From the NCBI GenBank assembly GCA_009785885.1, contig WQUE01000111.1, forward strand, positions 1-13,762: a stretch of 13,762 bases of DNA. The letters run 5' to 3'. Shown piece after piece: positions 6,364 through 13,108 of this stretch. Every line of letters begins with the position of its first letter. Within the stretch, counting starts at the first letter, position 1. The position numbers were made by a program, and so were the translations under genes. Source of the DNA: Actinomycetes bacterium (GTDB lineage: Bacteria; Actinomycetota; Actinomycetes; Propionibacteriales; Propionibacteriaceae). Under the pieces are notes generated by a model. The model saw only the letters and a program-made list of their open reading frames with translations. It had not been told where the DNA came from and did no database searches.

Positions 6364-6378
6364 CGACTGATCGAGTCG
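6364..6378. promoter_or_regulatory. Short inverted repeat upstream of the SRPBCC gene
   Basis: CGACT and AGTCG flank a 5-base centre, about 22 bp upstream of the chosen ATG of the SRPBCC gene, in the 134-bp divergent gap. A 5-bp arm is short and can occur by chance in GC-rich DNA; it is noted only as a weak operator candidate. Confidence 0.2.
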
Positions 6379-6464
6379 CGCCAGCCGCCCTGGCACACTC
6401 CAACCATATCCAACAGGACCAGTCCGGGCACCAGGCACGACGCGCCGGATGTGGTGAACTCGGC

Positions 6465-6470
6465 TAGGCT
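6465..6470 (+). promoter_or_regulatory. -10 box for a leaderless lipoprotein transcript
   Basis: TAGGCT is followed by six bases and the GTG at 6477, so transcription would start on the start codon. The same hexamer occurs at the folA start. No clear -35 is visible. Confidence 0.45.
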
Positions 6471-6476
6471 GGCGAC

Positions 6477-7430
6477 GTGTGGGGAAGGATCCGGCACCAC
6501 GTGCGGCTGTGGACGGTGGTGACGTTCACGTTGGCGGCCTGCCTCGCCGCGGGCTGCACGGGCGGCGGACCGGCCCCGGTCTCGCCCACGTCCCCGTCCG
6601 TCACGACATCGACCGCCGCGACGGATCTGACCCTCCCCGGGATGGCGCAACACGCAGTGGACATGCTCCAGGGTGAAGCGGGCGGTCGTCCCATCATCCG
6701 CGTGACCGTGTCCCCGCAGGAAGCGACGTTGACGTACGTGGACAAGGGGCAGGCGGTCACCTGGTCGTGGAGCAACGGGGCCGTCGCGGTCATCAACTCG
6801 CCGGTCACCTACGTCGACCAGGCCTCGTTCAACCCGGCCTCGTTCTCACTCGACGACGTCGGCTCCCTCTTCGCGCGCGCCGCCGCCGTCTCCGGCTCGA
6901 ACTCCCAGCAGGAACTCCAGATCAACGAGTACAACCAGGGCAAGGTCCTCATGACGGTGACCACGTCGCCCGAGTCGCAGACCGTCTTCTTCCGCCCGAA
7001 CGGCACGATGATCGACGCGCTCGATCTGACGACCGGCCCCGGCCTGGCGGAGGCGCTCGCCGACATCACGGGCGGTGTCGAGGCGGTGGTCGGCATCGGT
7101 CTGTTGGACGGCGCGCTGTGGGCCGACATCCGCCTGTCGGACCAGCAGGTGGAGCACCGCGTGCGACCGGCCAAGCTGCCCGCCTACACGGTGCTGCGCA
7201 CCGATCGCACCAAGGTGGCGCCCTTCTCCCCCGCCCTCGTCCAACCCCAGGTCATCGCCTCGATCCTGGCCGACGTCGCCGCGAACCGCCACGTGTCGCC
7301 GAACCAGATCACGCTCACCATGGACACGCGCGACGACCTCGGATACGCGGCCCTGCGCTTCACGACGGGTGTGACCACGGTCGTCTACACCCCGGACGGG
7401 ATCGACATCACGGCGCAGATCGCGCGGTGA
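6477..7430 (+). CDS. Lipoprotein with two similar ~125-residue halves, family not recognised
   Basis: This 317-residue protein has a lipoprotein signal: basic N-terminus, hydrophobic 11-25, and lipobox LAAGC with lipidated Cys27. A Ser/Thr/Pro linker follows (28-50). The body appears to hold two copies of one domain, about 54-182 and 187-312. Each opens with a PG(M/L)A... helix, has beta strands, a central helix (DDVGSLFARAAA and QVIASILADVAA), and closes with TT..V.F.P(D/N)G...DA-like strands. The protein is therefore probably exported and anchored on the outer face of the membrane; its function is unknown. GTG 6477 fits a leaderless start. An inner GTG at 6501 has GGAAGGA 11 nt upstream and would still leave a complete lipoprotein signal, so the start is not certain. 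It is followed 60 bp later by the Nudix gene on the same strand. Confidence 0.85.
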   Translation: MWGRIRHHVRLWTVVTFTLAACLAAGCTGGGPAPVSPTSPSVTTSTAATDLTLPGMAQHAVDMLQGEAGGRPIIRVTVSPQEATLTYVDKGQAVTWSWSNGAVAVINSPVTYVDQASFNPASFSLDDVGSLFARAAAVSGSNSQQELQINEYNQGKVLMTVTTSPESQTVFFRPNGTMIDALDLTTGPGLAEALADITGGVEAVVGIGLLDGALWADIRLSDQQVEHRVRPAKLPAYTVLRTDRTKVAPFSPALVQPQVIASILADVAANRHVSPNQITLTMDTRDDLGYAALRFTTGVTTVVYTPDGIDITAQIAR

Positions 7431-7478
7431 CCACGCCTTCACAGCCAACCAACAGGTGCCCCGCCGATCCCCTCGTGC

Positions 7479-7484
7479 CACAAT
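7479..7484 (+). promoter_or_regulatory. Weak -10-like box at the Nudix gene start
   Basis: CACAAT lies exactly 6 nt before ATG 7491. It departs from TANNNT at the first base, so it is weaker than the other leaderless candidates. There is no well-spaced Shine-Dalgarno site (AGGG is only 2 nt from the ATG). Confidence 0.28.
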
Positions 7485-7490
7485 AGGGCC

Positions 7491-8219
7491 ATGCGCATCA
7501 TCGGCTTGCTGCCTCCGCTGGCGTCGACGGTCGTGCAGGTGGGCGTGGACCACGGGCAGGACCCCCGCCAACTCCTGTGGTCGAAGGGGTTCATCGCGCA
7601 GCGCCCGCTGTCAGCCCGGCTCGACGACGACGGCGAACTGGTCGTGGTCATGCAGGTCGCCAAGCGCCACCTGACGAGTCGTCCGCCGAAGAGCCACCCG
7701 CGCGGGGGGCGACGCCGACGCGAACAGCCGCCCGACCAGGCACCTGTCCGCCGCCAGCGTGTCGCCGCGTACGCGATCGTCCGTTCGATCCGGGGCGTGC
7801 TCGGCACCCGGAACTCCGAGCGCGGGCCGGTGCCCGGCGTGTGGCAACTGCCCGGCGGTGGCATCGAGCCGGGCGAGACACCGGCCGAGGCCGTCCTGCG
7901 GGAAATCAGGGAGGAGACCTCGCAGGAGGTCGAACTGGACCGGCTGATCGACTTGCAGTCCGATCACTGGGTCGGGCTGACGTCGTCCGGGGCGTGGGAG
8001 GATTTCCACGCGCTGCGCCTGATCTACACGGCCACCTGCGCCGACCCGACGGTGCCCGTCGTGAACGATGTGGCGGGGACAACCGATCTGGCGCGCTGGC
8101 TGCCGCTGCGGCACTGGCGCAGCCTGCCGTGGACGGCCGGCGCCCGCTCGGCGCTCGACCGGTTCGCCGACCAGATCCTGCTCCCCACAGGCCGGCACGT
8201 CGTCGCCGTCGGCGCGTAG
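7491..8219 (+). CDS. Nudix hydrolase with an extra N-terminal region
   Basis: This 242-residue protein carries a Nudix domain at about 88-235. The Nudix box runs from Gly123 to Gln145: G-x5-E(129)-x7-R137-E138-I-R-E141-E142-T-S-Q. The metal-binding REIREE core is intact, but the usual Gly-hydrophobic end is Ser-Gln. Upstream, WQLPGGG is typical of the family. Nudix enzymes hydrolyse nucleoside diphosphates linked to another group; the substrate cannot be told. Residues 1-60 look like a small folded unit that I do not recognise. They are joined by a basic Pro-rich linker (61-90: many Arg, Lys, Pro), so this may be a two-domain fusion. The 242-residue length is longer than a bare Nudix domain of about 140-150. 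It precedes tRNA-Leu. Confidence 0.88.
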   Translation: MRIIGLLPPLASTVVQVGVDHGQDPRQLLWSKGFIAQRPLSARLDDDGELVVVMQVAKRHLTSRPPKSHPRGGRRRREQPPDQAPVRRQRVAAYAIVRSIRGVLGTRNSERGPVPGVWQLPGGGIEPGETPAEAVLREIREETSQEVELDRLIDLQSDHWVGLTSSGAWEDFHALRLIYTATCADPTVPVVNDVAGTTDLARWLPLRHWRSLPWTAGARSALDRFADQILLPTGRHVVAVGA

Positions 8220-8250
8220 CCGGGGCCACCATGCGGCGTGTCCGCTCCGC

Positions 8251-8256
8251 TATCCT
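8251..8256 (+). promoter_or_regulatory. -10 box for tRNA-Leu
   Basis: TATCCT lies 13 nt before the first base of the tRNA, giving a short 5' leader for RNase P removal. The -35 region is not convincing. Confidence 0.45.
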
Positions 8257-8269
8257 TACCCCAGGCGGT

Positions 8270-8350
8270 GCCGGAGTGGTGGAATGGCAGACACGCGAGA
8301 TTTAGGTTCTCGTGCCGCAAGGCGTGAGGGTTCAAGTCCCTTCTCCGGTA
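8270..8350 (+). tRNA. tRNA-Leu, anticodon UAG
   Basis: The acceptor arms GCCGGAG and CTCCGGT pair (first pair G-U) with discriminator A at 8350. The anticodon stem CGAGA/TCTCG encloses the loop TTTAGGT, giving anticodon TAG after the invariant U33, which reads CUA. A long variable arm (TGCCGCAAGGCG) marks a class II tRNA, as expected for Leu. The T-loop TTCAAGT is normal. The 3' CCA is not encoded (CTC follows) and would be added by the nucleotidyltransferase. Confidence 0.95.
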
Positions 8351-8494
8351 CTCGTGTCGCGGCTTGTCACGTGCCTATTCACGTGGTGCATGCCCGCGTC
8401 GTGGCCACGGGCGGACGATGACGACCGGCGGGGCCGGGCCGCACCGGACGACGCCCCACCGGTCTGGAACGAGGCCCCCGCCGGCCGTTCCCGG

Positions 8495-9868
8495 TCAGGA
8501 GTCCTCTCGGGGGGCATCCCGCGCGGCCTCCGGGGTGGACAATGGCAACGGATCGGCCGGGCGCAACGCCGGGTCGTCCACCCGCAGGGAACGCACCGGA
8601 CCGATCCCGGAAAGACGCGTCTCGAAGCGGACCGTCACGACCCCCAGGCCGCTCCCCCACACCCAGCCACGTCCCCACGAAGCATGCTCGACGTCCTGGC
8701 CGGGCCACCACCGCACCTCGGCCCGCCGGAGGGCCCGGGCCGGGTGGCCCATCGGCGCAGCGGTGACCTCTTCGGTGATCGGCGCCGCCTCGTCGTCGAT
8801 CTCGAAGAGCTCCTCCTGGGCCGCGGTCGTGAAACCGGAGACGCCGACGCCGATGAGCCGAACGCCCGCGTCCGTCTCAAGGCCGTGCAGAAGATGCGTG
8901 GCGACGGCGGCGATGCGCTCAGGCCGGTCCGTCGCCCCATCGAGGGTGCGTGACCGGGTGTGCGTCACGAAGGTGCAAAGACGCACCTTGAGCGTGATCG
9001 TGCGGGCGAACAGGCCGGCCTTGACGAGCTGACGGGCGAGCACGACGGCGTCGGCCGTGACCGCGGCCACCAGTTCGTCCGGCCGGGTCAGGTCCGTCTC
9101 GAAGGTGTCCTCGACGGAGATCGACTTCGCCTCCCGCTCGGTCTGGACGGGCCGGTCGTCCTGCGCGAACGACAGGCGCTTCAGGCCCGCCCCGGCAACC
9201 TGGCCGAGTTCGTGCACCAACTCGCGCTCGCTGGCACGCTGGAGGTCGCCGACGGTCCGGATGCCCAGCTTCGTCAGCCGCTCCATTGTGGCCGGGCCGA
9301 TCCCGGGGATCGCCCGCGTCGGCAAGGGCGTGATGAGGTCCAGTTCGGTGCCGGGGGCCACGATGAGGTGGCCGTCGGGCTTGGACGCCTCACTGGCCAG
9401 CTTGGCGATCAGCTTGCTCGTGCCGACGCCGACGGAGGCGGTGAGCCCCTCGGTGCGCCGCACCACCTCGGTGCGCAGCCCCGCGACCAGGTCGGCGAGC
9501 CGTCCCGGGTCGGAGCAGTCGACGCCGCCCGCGGCCAGATCGACGTACGCCTCATCCACGCTCATCGGTTCCACGACGCCGGATAGTTCCCCCAGCAACG
9601 CCATGACCGCGCGGCTCGACTCGCGGTACGCCGCGAACCGCCCGGCGAGCACGGCCGCGTGCGGCGCGAGGCGCCGCGCCTGGGCCATCGCCATAGCCGA
9701 GTGGACGCCGTACACCCGCGCCTCGTAGCTCGCGGTGCTGACCACACCGCGCCCGCCGACCCCGCCGACGATCACCGGCTTGCCCCGCAGCGATGGCTTG
9801 TCGCGTTGCTCGACCGCGGCGAAGAACGCGTCGAGGTCGAGGTGCAGGATGCTCGCCTCAGCGCGCAT
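8495..9868 (-). CDS. dinB: DNA polymerase IV (Y-family translesion polymerase)
   Basis: This 457-residue enzyme inserts bases opposite damaged or mispaired DNA. Its motifs are HLDLDAFFAAVE (9-20) with metal ligand Asp11 and Phe16 at the steric-gate position; SVDEAYVD (103-110) with catalytic Asp105-Glu106; the YR pair at 81-82; and the helix-hairpin-helix TRAIPGIGPAT (184-194). The little-finger domain is at about 240-345. QEELF (351-355) is a sliding-clamp binding motif. About 100 further residues follow, including a Trp/Gly-rich module (about 386-430, PGQDVEHASWGRGWVWGSG), an extension I recall from actinobacterial DinB proteins. The ATG lies inside the end of folA (11-nt overlap) and has no clear ribosome site, so it probably relies on coupling. 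I found no LexA-type box upstream. Confidence 0.96.
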   Translation of the reverse strand: MRAEASILHLDLDAFFAAVEQRDKPSLRGKPVIVGGVGGRGVVSTASYEARVYGVHSAMAMAQARRLAPHAAVLAGRFAAYRESSRAVMALLGELSGVVEPMSVDEAYVDLAAGGVDCSDPGRLADLVAGLRTEVVRRTEGLTASVGVGTSKLIAKLASEASKPDGHLIVAPGTELDLITPLPTRAIPGIGPATMERLTKLGIRTVGDLQRASERELVHELGQVAGAGLKRLSFAQDDRPVQTEREAKSISVEDTFETDLTRPDELVAAVTADAVVLARQLVKAGLFARTITLKVRLCTFVTHTRSRTLDGATDRPERIAAVATHLLHGLETDAGVRLIGVGVSGFTTAAQEELFEIDDEAAPITEEVTAAPMGHPARALRRAEVRWWPGQDVEHASWGRGWVWGSGLGVVTVRFETRLSGIGPVRSLRVDDPALRPADPLPLSTPEAARDAPREDS

Positions 9869-10397
9869 GGCCCGTGAGACCCGCCAGCGCCCGCGCGGCG
9901 GAGTCGTCCCGTCGCTCGTAGGCCACCAGGTCGAACCCGGCCTGCGGCGTGCGGGAAACCTGACGCCACTCCCGCGGTTCCACGACGGGGAACAGCACGG
10001 GCCCGGCGGGCACCTGATCGACCTCGCTGAGGTCCAGGCGCGTCGTGTAGGGCCACATCAGGGCGTACACCTGCCCGCCGCCGATGCACCACCACGTCCG
10101 GTCGGCAAACGAGGCCAAGGCCCGGCCGATCTCGGGGATGGTGCGGACGGCGACGACCGGCGCATCGGGGGACGAGTCGGGCGGGGTCCAGGCCGCATCC
10201 CGCGTCACCACGATGGAGGCGCGACCGGGCAGTGGCCGTCCGAACGACTCGAACGTCACCCGGCCGACGACGAGCGCCCCGCCCATGGTGACGCGCTTGA
10301 ACCGGGCGAAGTCCTCCGGCAGGTGCCACGGCAGGTCGCGACCGTCACCGATGACGCGGTTGCGCGCCACGGCGGCGATCGCGGTCAGGTGCGGCAT
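9858..10397 (-). CDS. folA: Dihydrofolate reductase
   Basis: This 179-residue enzyme reduces dihydrofolate to tetrahydrofolate with NADPH. The family pattern is clear: IAAVARNRVIGDGRDLPWHLPEDF (7-30) with the catalytic acid Asp29 in the PED element, TMGGALVVGRVTFESFGRPLPGR (37-59), and the NADPH-loop sequence CIGGGQVYAL in the middle of the chain. ATG 10397 has no Shine-Dalgarno site. A TAGGCT hexamer 7 nt upstream suggests a leaderless message. Its 3' end overlaps dinB by 11 nt. thyA, usually adjacent in actinobacteria, lies about 1.2 kb away behind an inverted gene but is transcribed in the same direction. Confidence 0.96.
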   Translation of the reverse strand: MPHLTAIAAVARNRVIGDGRDLPWHLPEDFARFKRVTMGGALVVGRVTFESFGRPLPGRASIVVTRDAAWTPPDSSPDAPVVAVRTIPEIGRALASFADRTWWCIGGGQVYALMWPYTTRLDLSEVDQVPAGPVLFPVVEPREWRQVSRTPQAGFDLVAYERRDDSAARALAGLTGHAR

Positions 10398-10404
10398 GGC
10401 ACCC

Positions 10405-10410
10405 AGCCTA
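10405..10410 (-). promoter_or_regulatory. -10 box for a leaderless folA-dinB transcript
   Basis: The minus strand reads TAGGCT, seven bases, then the folA ATG. This puts the likely start of transcription on or next to the start codon. It is the same hexamer as at the lipoprotein gene. Confidence 0.5.
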
Positions 10411-10508
10411 CCGGGACCGCGCGATGGCACGCCGCCATGCGCACGCGCGCGGTCCGCGAGTTGGCTCGCGACTCGGGCCGCGTGTGGCAGAAAAACGCGG
10501 CGGGACAC

Positions 10509-10514
10509 TAGCAT
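10509..10514 (+). promoter_or_regulatory. -10-like box for the LRV membrane protein gene
   Basis: TAGCAT lies about 60 bp before the gene. A start near 10521 would give a leader of about 54 nt that includes the AAGGAG ribosome site at 10561-10566. No good -35 is visible. Confidence 0.35.
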
Positions 10515-10574
10515 GGACGAAAGCATCAACTATGTCGTCCCGTAGCCGTCCCGTCTCACCAAGGAGCCCATTTC

Positions 10575-11573
10575 ATGCCCGACGACCTCAACCTCGACAA
10601 TGCCCGGTCCGCATTGAGCAACCCGGCCACCCCACCCGAAGTCCTACGCTCCGTGGCGGCGCAGCATCCCGCCTTGTGGGCGGACGTGGCGCGCCACCCT
10701 GCGGCGTACCCCGACCTGCTCGACTGGCTGAACACCGTGGGCGACGCGGGTGTGAAACAGGCCGTGACCGAGGCGCGCTCGGGCATACGGAGCGTGCCGG
10801 ACGGTGAGACCTCCACTCCCAGCGGCGAGACCCCCACGGAACAGGCTGAGGCGACATCCGACAGCGCTCAGCCGGCGGAACCGGTCCCGGATGCCGCGGC
10901 TGTGACCCCCGAACTGGCACCCGTCGCGCGCGACGAGCCGGAGCATGCCGCCGAACCCCCGTCGGACGCTGCGCCGTCGCCCGAGGCGGTCGCCGAGGCT
11001 GCCGCGCCGGTTGAAGCGGCCGGGCCCGAGGAGACGCCCCCCACGGTGGCCGAGGCGACGGTGCCCGCCGACGAGCTTTCTCCGGACGCTCCCGCCGAGA
11101 GGGCGGAGGAGGGCACGGACACCTCACGCCAGACGGCCATCGATGCGGCGCCGTTCGCCGAACCGTCCGCCGAACCGGCCGAGGCGACCCCCGCACCCGT
11201 GGCGTTGGCGCCTTCCGCCCCCCTCGGCAGCCGCGCGGGCGTCCCCGCCGCCTCGCCTGCCCCCGTCCGAGGCGAAGACACCACCCGGACCGCCCCGGCG
11301 GGCCCGGTCCGCGCCCTCGCCACGGCCCTGACCGCCCTCGCGGTTGCGCTCGTGCTCGTGGCCGCGGGCCTGCTGTATGTGCTGATCAAGCATCCGGGTG
11401 GGACGACGCCGGCACCGGCGCCCGTCCCCTCGGCGAGCACGGTGCGGGTCACCGTCACGCAGCGGGTGACCGTGACCCCGGTGGCACCCCCGCAGACGAC
11501 CACCCCGCCGACTTCGCCCCACCCGTCCACACCCGCGGCGAGCCACAGCACGACGCCGGCTCGTTCGAGCTAA
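10575..11573 (+). CDS. Variant leucine-rich repeat (LRV) single-pass membrane protein
   Basis: This 332-residue protein has three parts. Residues about 6-68 match the actinobacterial LRV-type domain: SNPATPPEVLRSVAAQHPALW then a second helical pair with HPAAYPDLLDWL and GDAGVKQAV. An acidic, Ala/Pro/Glu-rich, probably disordered segment (about 71-245) follows. A membrane helix (about 246-271) and a Thr/Pro/Ser-rich tail (272-332) complete it. Topology is probably cytoplasmic LRV domain and external tail. The function is unknown; LRV helical repeats are usually thought of as protein-binding. ATG 10575 has AAGGAG 8 nt upstream. The gene sits head-to-head with folA and tail-to-tail with thyA, with which its stop codon interlocks, so it splits the common thyA-folA pair. 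The linker composition may let its length vary between strains. Confidence 0.88.
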   Translation: MPDDLNLDNARSALSNPATPPEVLRSVAAQHPALWADVARHPAAYPDLLDWLNTVGDAGVKQAVTEARSGIRSVPDGETSTPSGETPTEQAEATSDSAQPAEPVPDAAAVTPELAPVARDEPEHAAEPPSDAAPSPEAVAEAAAPVEAAGPEETPPTVAEATVPADELSPDAPAERAEEGTDTSRQTAIDAAPFAEPSAEPAEATPAPVALAPSAPLGSRAGVPAASPAPVRGEDTTRTAPAGPVRALATALTALAVALVLVAAGLLYVLIKHPGGTTPAPAPVPSASTVRVTVTQRVTVTPVAPPQTTTPPTSPHPSTPAASHSTTPARSS

Positions 11574-12385
11574 ACAGCAATTGGCGCCTTGATGGAGGGC
11601 CAGGGGTCGTAGCCGGTGAGGTCGATGTCGGCCAGCGTGAACGCATCGATGTCGCGCACCGCCGGGTTCAACCGCAGTTGCGGCAGCGGCCGAGGCGTGC
11701 GCGACAGCTGCTCGCGCACCTGGTCGAGGTGGTTGTCGTAGATGTGGGCGTCGCCGAGGGTGTGGACGAAGTCGCCGACGCGAAGACCGGTCACCTGTGC
11801 CATCAGGTGCGTCAGCAGGGCGTAGCTTGCGATGTTGAACGGGACGCCGAGGAACAGGTCGGCGCTGCGCTGGTACATCTGGCACGACAACCGGCCGGGG
11901 AGTCCGGGAGTCTGTGGCGGCGTGACGTAGAACTGGAACAGGACGTGGCAGGGCGGCAGGGCCATCTGGTCCAGCTGCCCGACGTTCCAGGCGGACACGA
12001 CGTGGCGGCGTGAGTCGGGGTTGGTCACCAGGGAGGCGATCACGGCCTTGATCTGGTCCACGTGGCGCCCGTCCGGCGTCGGCCAGCTGCGCCACTGGCA
12101 GCCGTAGACCGGACCCAGATCGCCGGCCTGGTCGGCCCATTCGTCCCAGATCGTGATGCCGTTCTCGTGAAGCCAGCCGACATTCGTGCTGCCGCGCAGA
12201 AACCACAGCAACTCCCCGAACACGCTGCGGGTGTGCACCTTCTTGGTCGTGACCAACGGGAACCCGGCGGCCAGGTCGAACCGCATCTGATAGCCGAACA
12301 CGCTCCGCGTGCCCGTACCGGTCCGGTCGGACTTGGGCACGCCGTGATCCATCACGTGCGCGAGCAGGTCCAGGTATTGCTGCAT
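11570..12385 (-). CDS. thyA: Thymidylate synthase ThyA
   Basis: This 271-residue enzyme makes dTMP from dUMP using methylene-tetrahydrofolate and releases dihydrofolate, which FolA recycles. Key residues fall where the E. coli enzyme has them: Arg21 (DRTGTGT), Arg126-Arg127 (RRHVVSAWN) and catalytic Cys146 in MALPPCHVLFQFYV. CQMYQRSADLFLGVPFNIASY (168-188) is the dUMP-binding core, shifted about seven residues by a small insertion (TPPQTPGLPG). The C-terminus ends in API-AV, like the functional E. coli tail. ATG 12385 has GGGAGG 5 nt upstream. It follows rdgB by 24 nt and is likely the last gene of rph-rdgB-thyA. Its stop overlaps the stop of the convergent LRV gene. Confidence 0.98.
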   Translation of the reverse strand: MQQYLDLLAHVMDHGVPKSDRTGTGTRSVFGYQMRFDLAAGFPLVTTKKVHTRSVFGELLWFLRGSTNVGWLHENGITIWDEWADQAGDLGPVYGCQWRSWPTPDGRHVDQIKAVIASLVTNPDSRRHVVSAWNVGQLDQMALPPCHVLFQFYVTPPQTPGLPGRLSCQMYQRSADLFLGVPFNIASYALLTHLMAQVTGLRVGDFVHTLGDAHIYDNHLDQVREQLSRTPRPLPQLRLNPAVRDIDAFTLADIDLTGYDPWPSIKAPIAV

Positions 12386-12409
12386 CGATGCCTCCCGTCG
12401 ATCGACTGC

Positions 12410-13108
12410 CTACATGACTGGCGGTTCGGAACACTTGCGCGTCACGGGCCGCGGCGGCTCCGGCGCCGGCTCGGGGACGGGCAGGCCCAACGCCTCGCAC
12501 AGCACCGGCACGATGGCGCGGATGGCCCGGCTGCGATGGCTGATGGCGTCCTTCTCCTCCGGACGCAACTCCGCGTTCGTGCGCGGGCGGGCCCCCTCCT
12601 CGACGATCTGGTCGTCGGCCATGAAGACGGGGTCATAGCCGAAACCGCGCGCCCCCCGCGGGGCGAGCGCGATGCGCCCGCCCATGGTCCCCCGCACCGT
12701 CGCCGAGAAGCCGTCGGGCATGACCAGGGCCATCACCGCGACGAACTGGGCCGTGCGACGCTCCCGGGGGACGTCGTCGATCTGCCGCAGCACCAACTCC
12801 AGGTTGGCGACATCCTCATGCTCGGGACCCGCCCAGCGGGACGATCGCACACCCGGCATGCCATTCAGCGCGTCGATCATCAGACCCGAGTCGTCGGCGA
12901 TGGTCGGCAGCCCCGAGTGGGCCATCCCAGCGCGCGCCTTGATCAGCGCGTTGCCCTCGAACGTCCACTCGGTCTCGTCCGGGGCGGGATAGGGCGCGAC
13001 CGCGTCGATCCCGACGACCTCCAGGTCGAGGTGTTGTTCGGCGAGGATGCGCCGCAACTCGATCAGTTTCTTCGGGTTGTTCGTGGCCAGGAACACCGTG
13101 GGGTTCAC
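12410..13108 (-). CDS. rdgB: Non-canonical purine NTP pyrophosphatase (RdgB/HAM1)
   Basis: This 232-residue enzyme removes dITP, dXTP and ITP by hydrolysing them to monophosphates. Motifs: LATNNPKKLIELRRIL (7-22) for the triphosphate, TFEGNALIKAR (49-59), ADDSGLMIDALNG (71-83) with catalytic Asp, GFGYDPVF (155-162) and SHRSRA (190-195) for the base. The last 25 residues are Pro-rich and not part of the usual fold. I chose GTG 13108 because it overlaps the rph stop as GTGA and AAGGAGG lies 10 nt upstream. It places the LATNN strand close to the N-terminus as in the family. rph and rdgB are commonly paired in actinobacteria (for example Mycobacterium). Confidence 0.97.
   Translation of the reverse strand: MNPTVFLATNNPKKLIELRRILAEQHLDLEVVGIDAVAPYPAPDETEWTFEGNALIKARAGMAHSGLPTIADDSGLMIDALNGMPGVRSSRWAGPEHEDVANLELVLRQIDDVPRERRTAQFVAVMALVMPDGFSATVRGTMGGRIALAPRGARGFGYDPVFMADDQIVEEGARPRTNAELRPEEKDAISHRSRAIRAIVPVLCEALGLPVPEPAPEPPRPVTRKCSEPPVM

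Noticed and set aside
8351..8494. Possible integration site or terminator next to tRNA-Leu
   Set aside because: There is no integrase and no repeat of the tRNA 3' end. CACGTG occurs twice (8368-8373, 8380-8385) and could pair, but no T-run follows.
8312..8953. Plus-strand frame after tRNA-Leu, opposite dinB
   Set aside because: It starts inside the tRNA and is antisense to the DinB C-terminal region, with shadow-type composition.
10455..10470. CGCGAG-TTGG-CTCGCG hairpin in the folA-LRV gap
   Set aside because: A 6-bp GC stem is expected by chance in this composition, and it has no T-run or clear promoter relation.
9869..10574. LexA/SOS box controlling folA-dinB
   Set aside because: I saw no GAAC-N4-GTTC-like site near the folA start or in the folA-LRV gap.
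11124..12500. Minus-strand frame of about 458 codons across thyA and the LRV gene
   Set aside because: It runs in a different frame from ThyA, whose motifs are complete, and shows no recognisable protein pattern.
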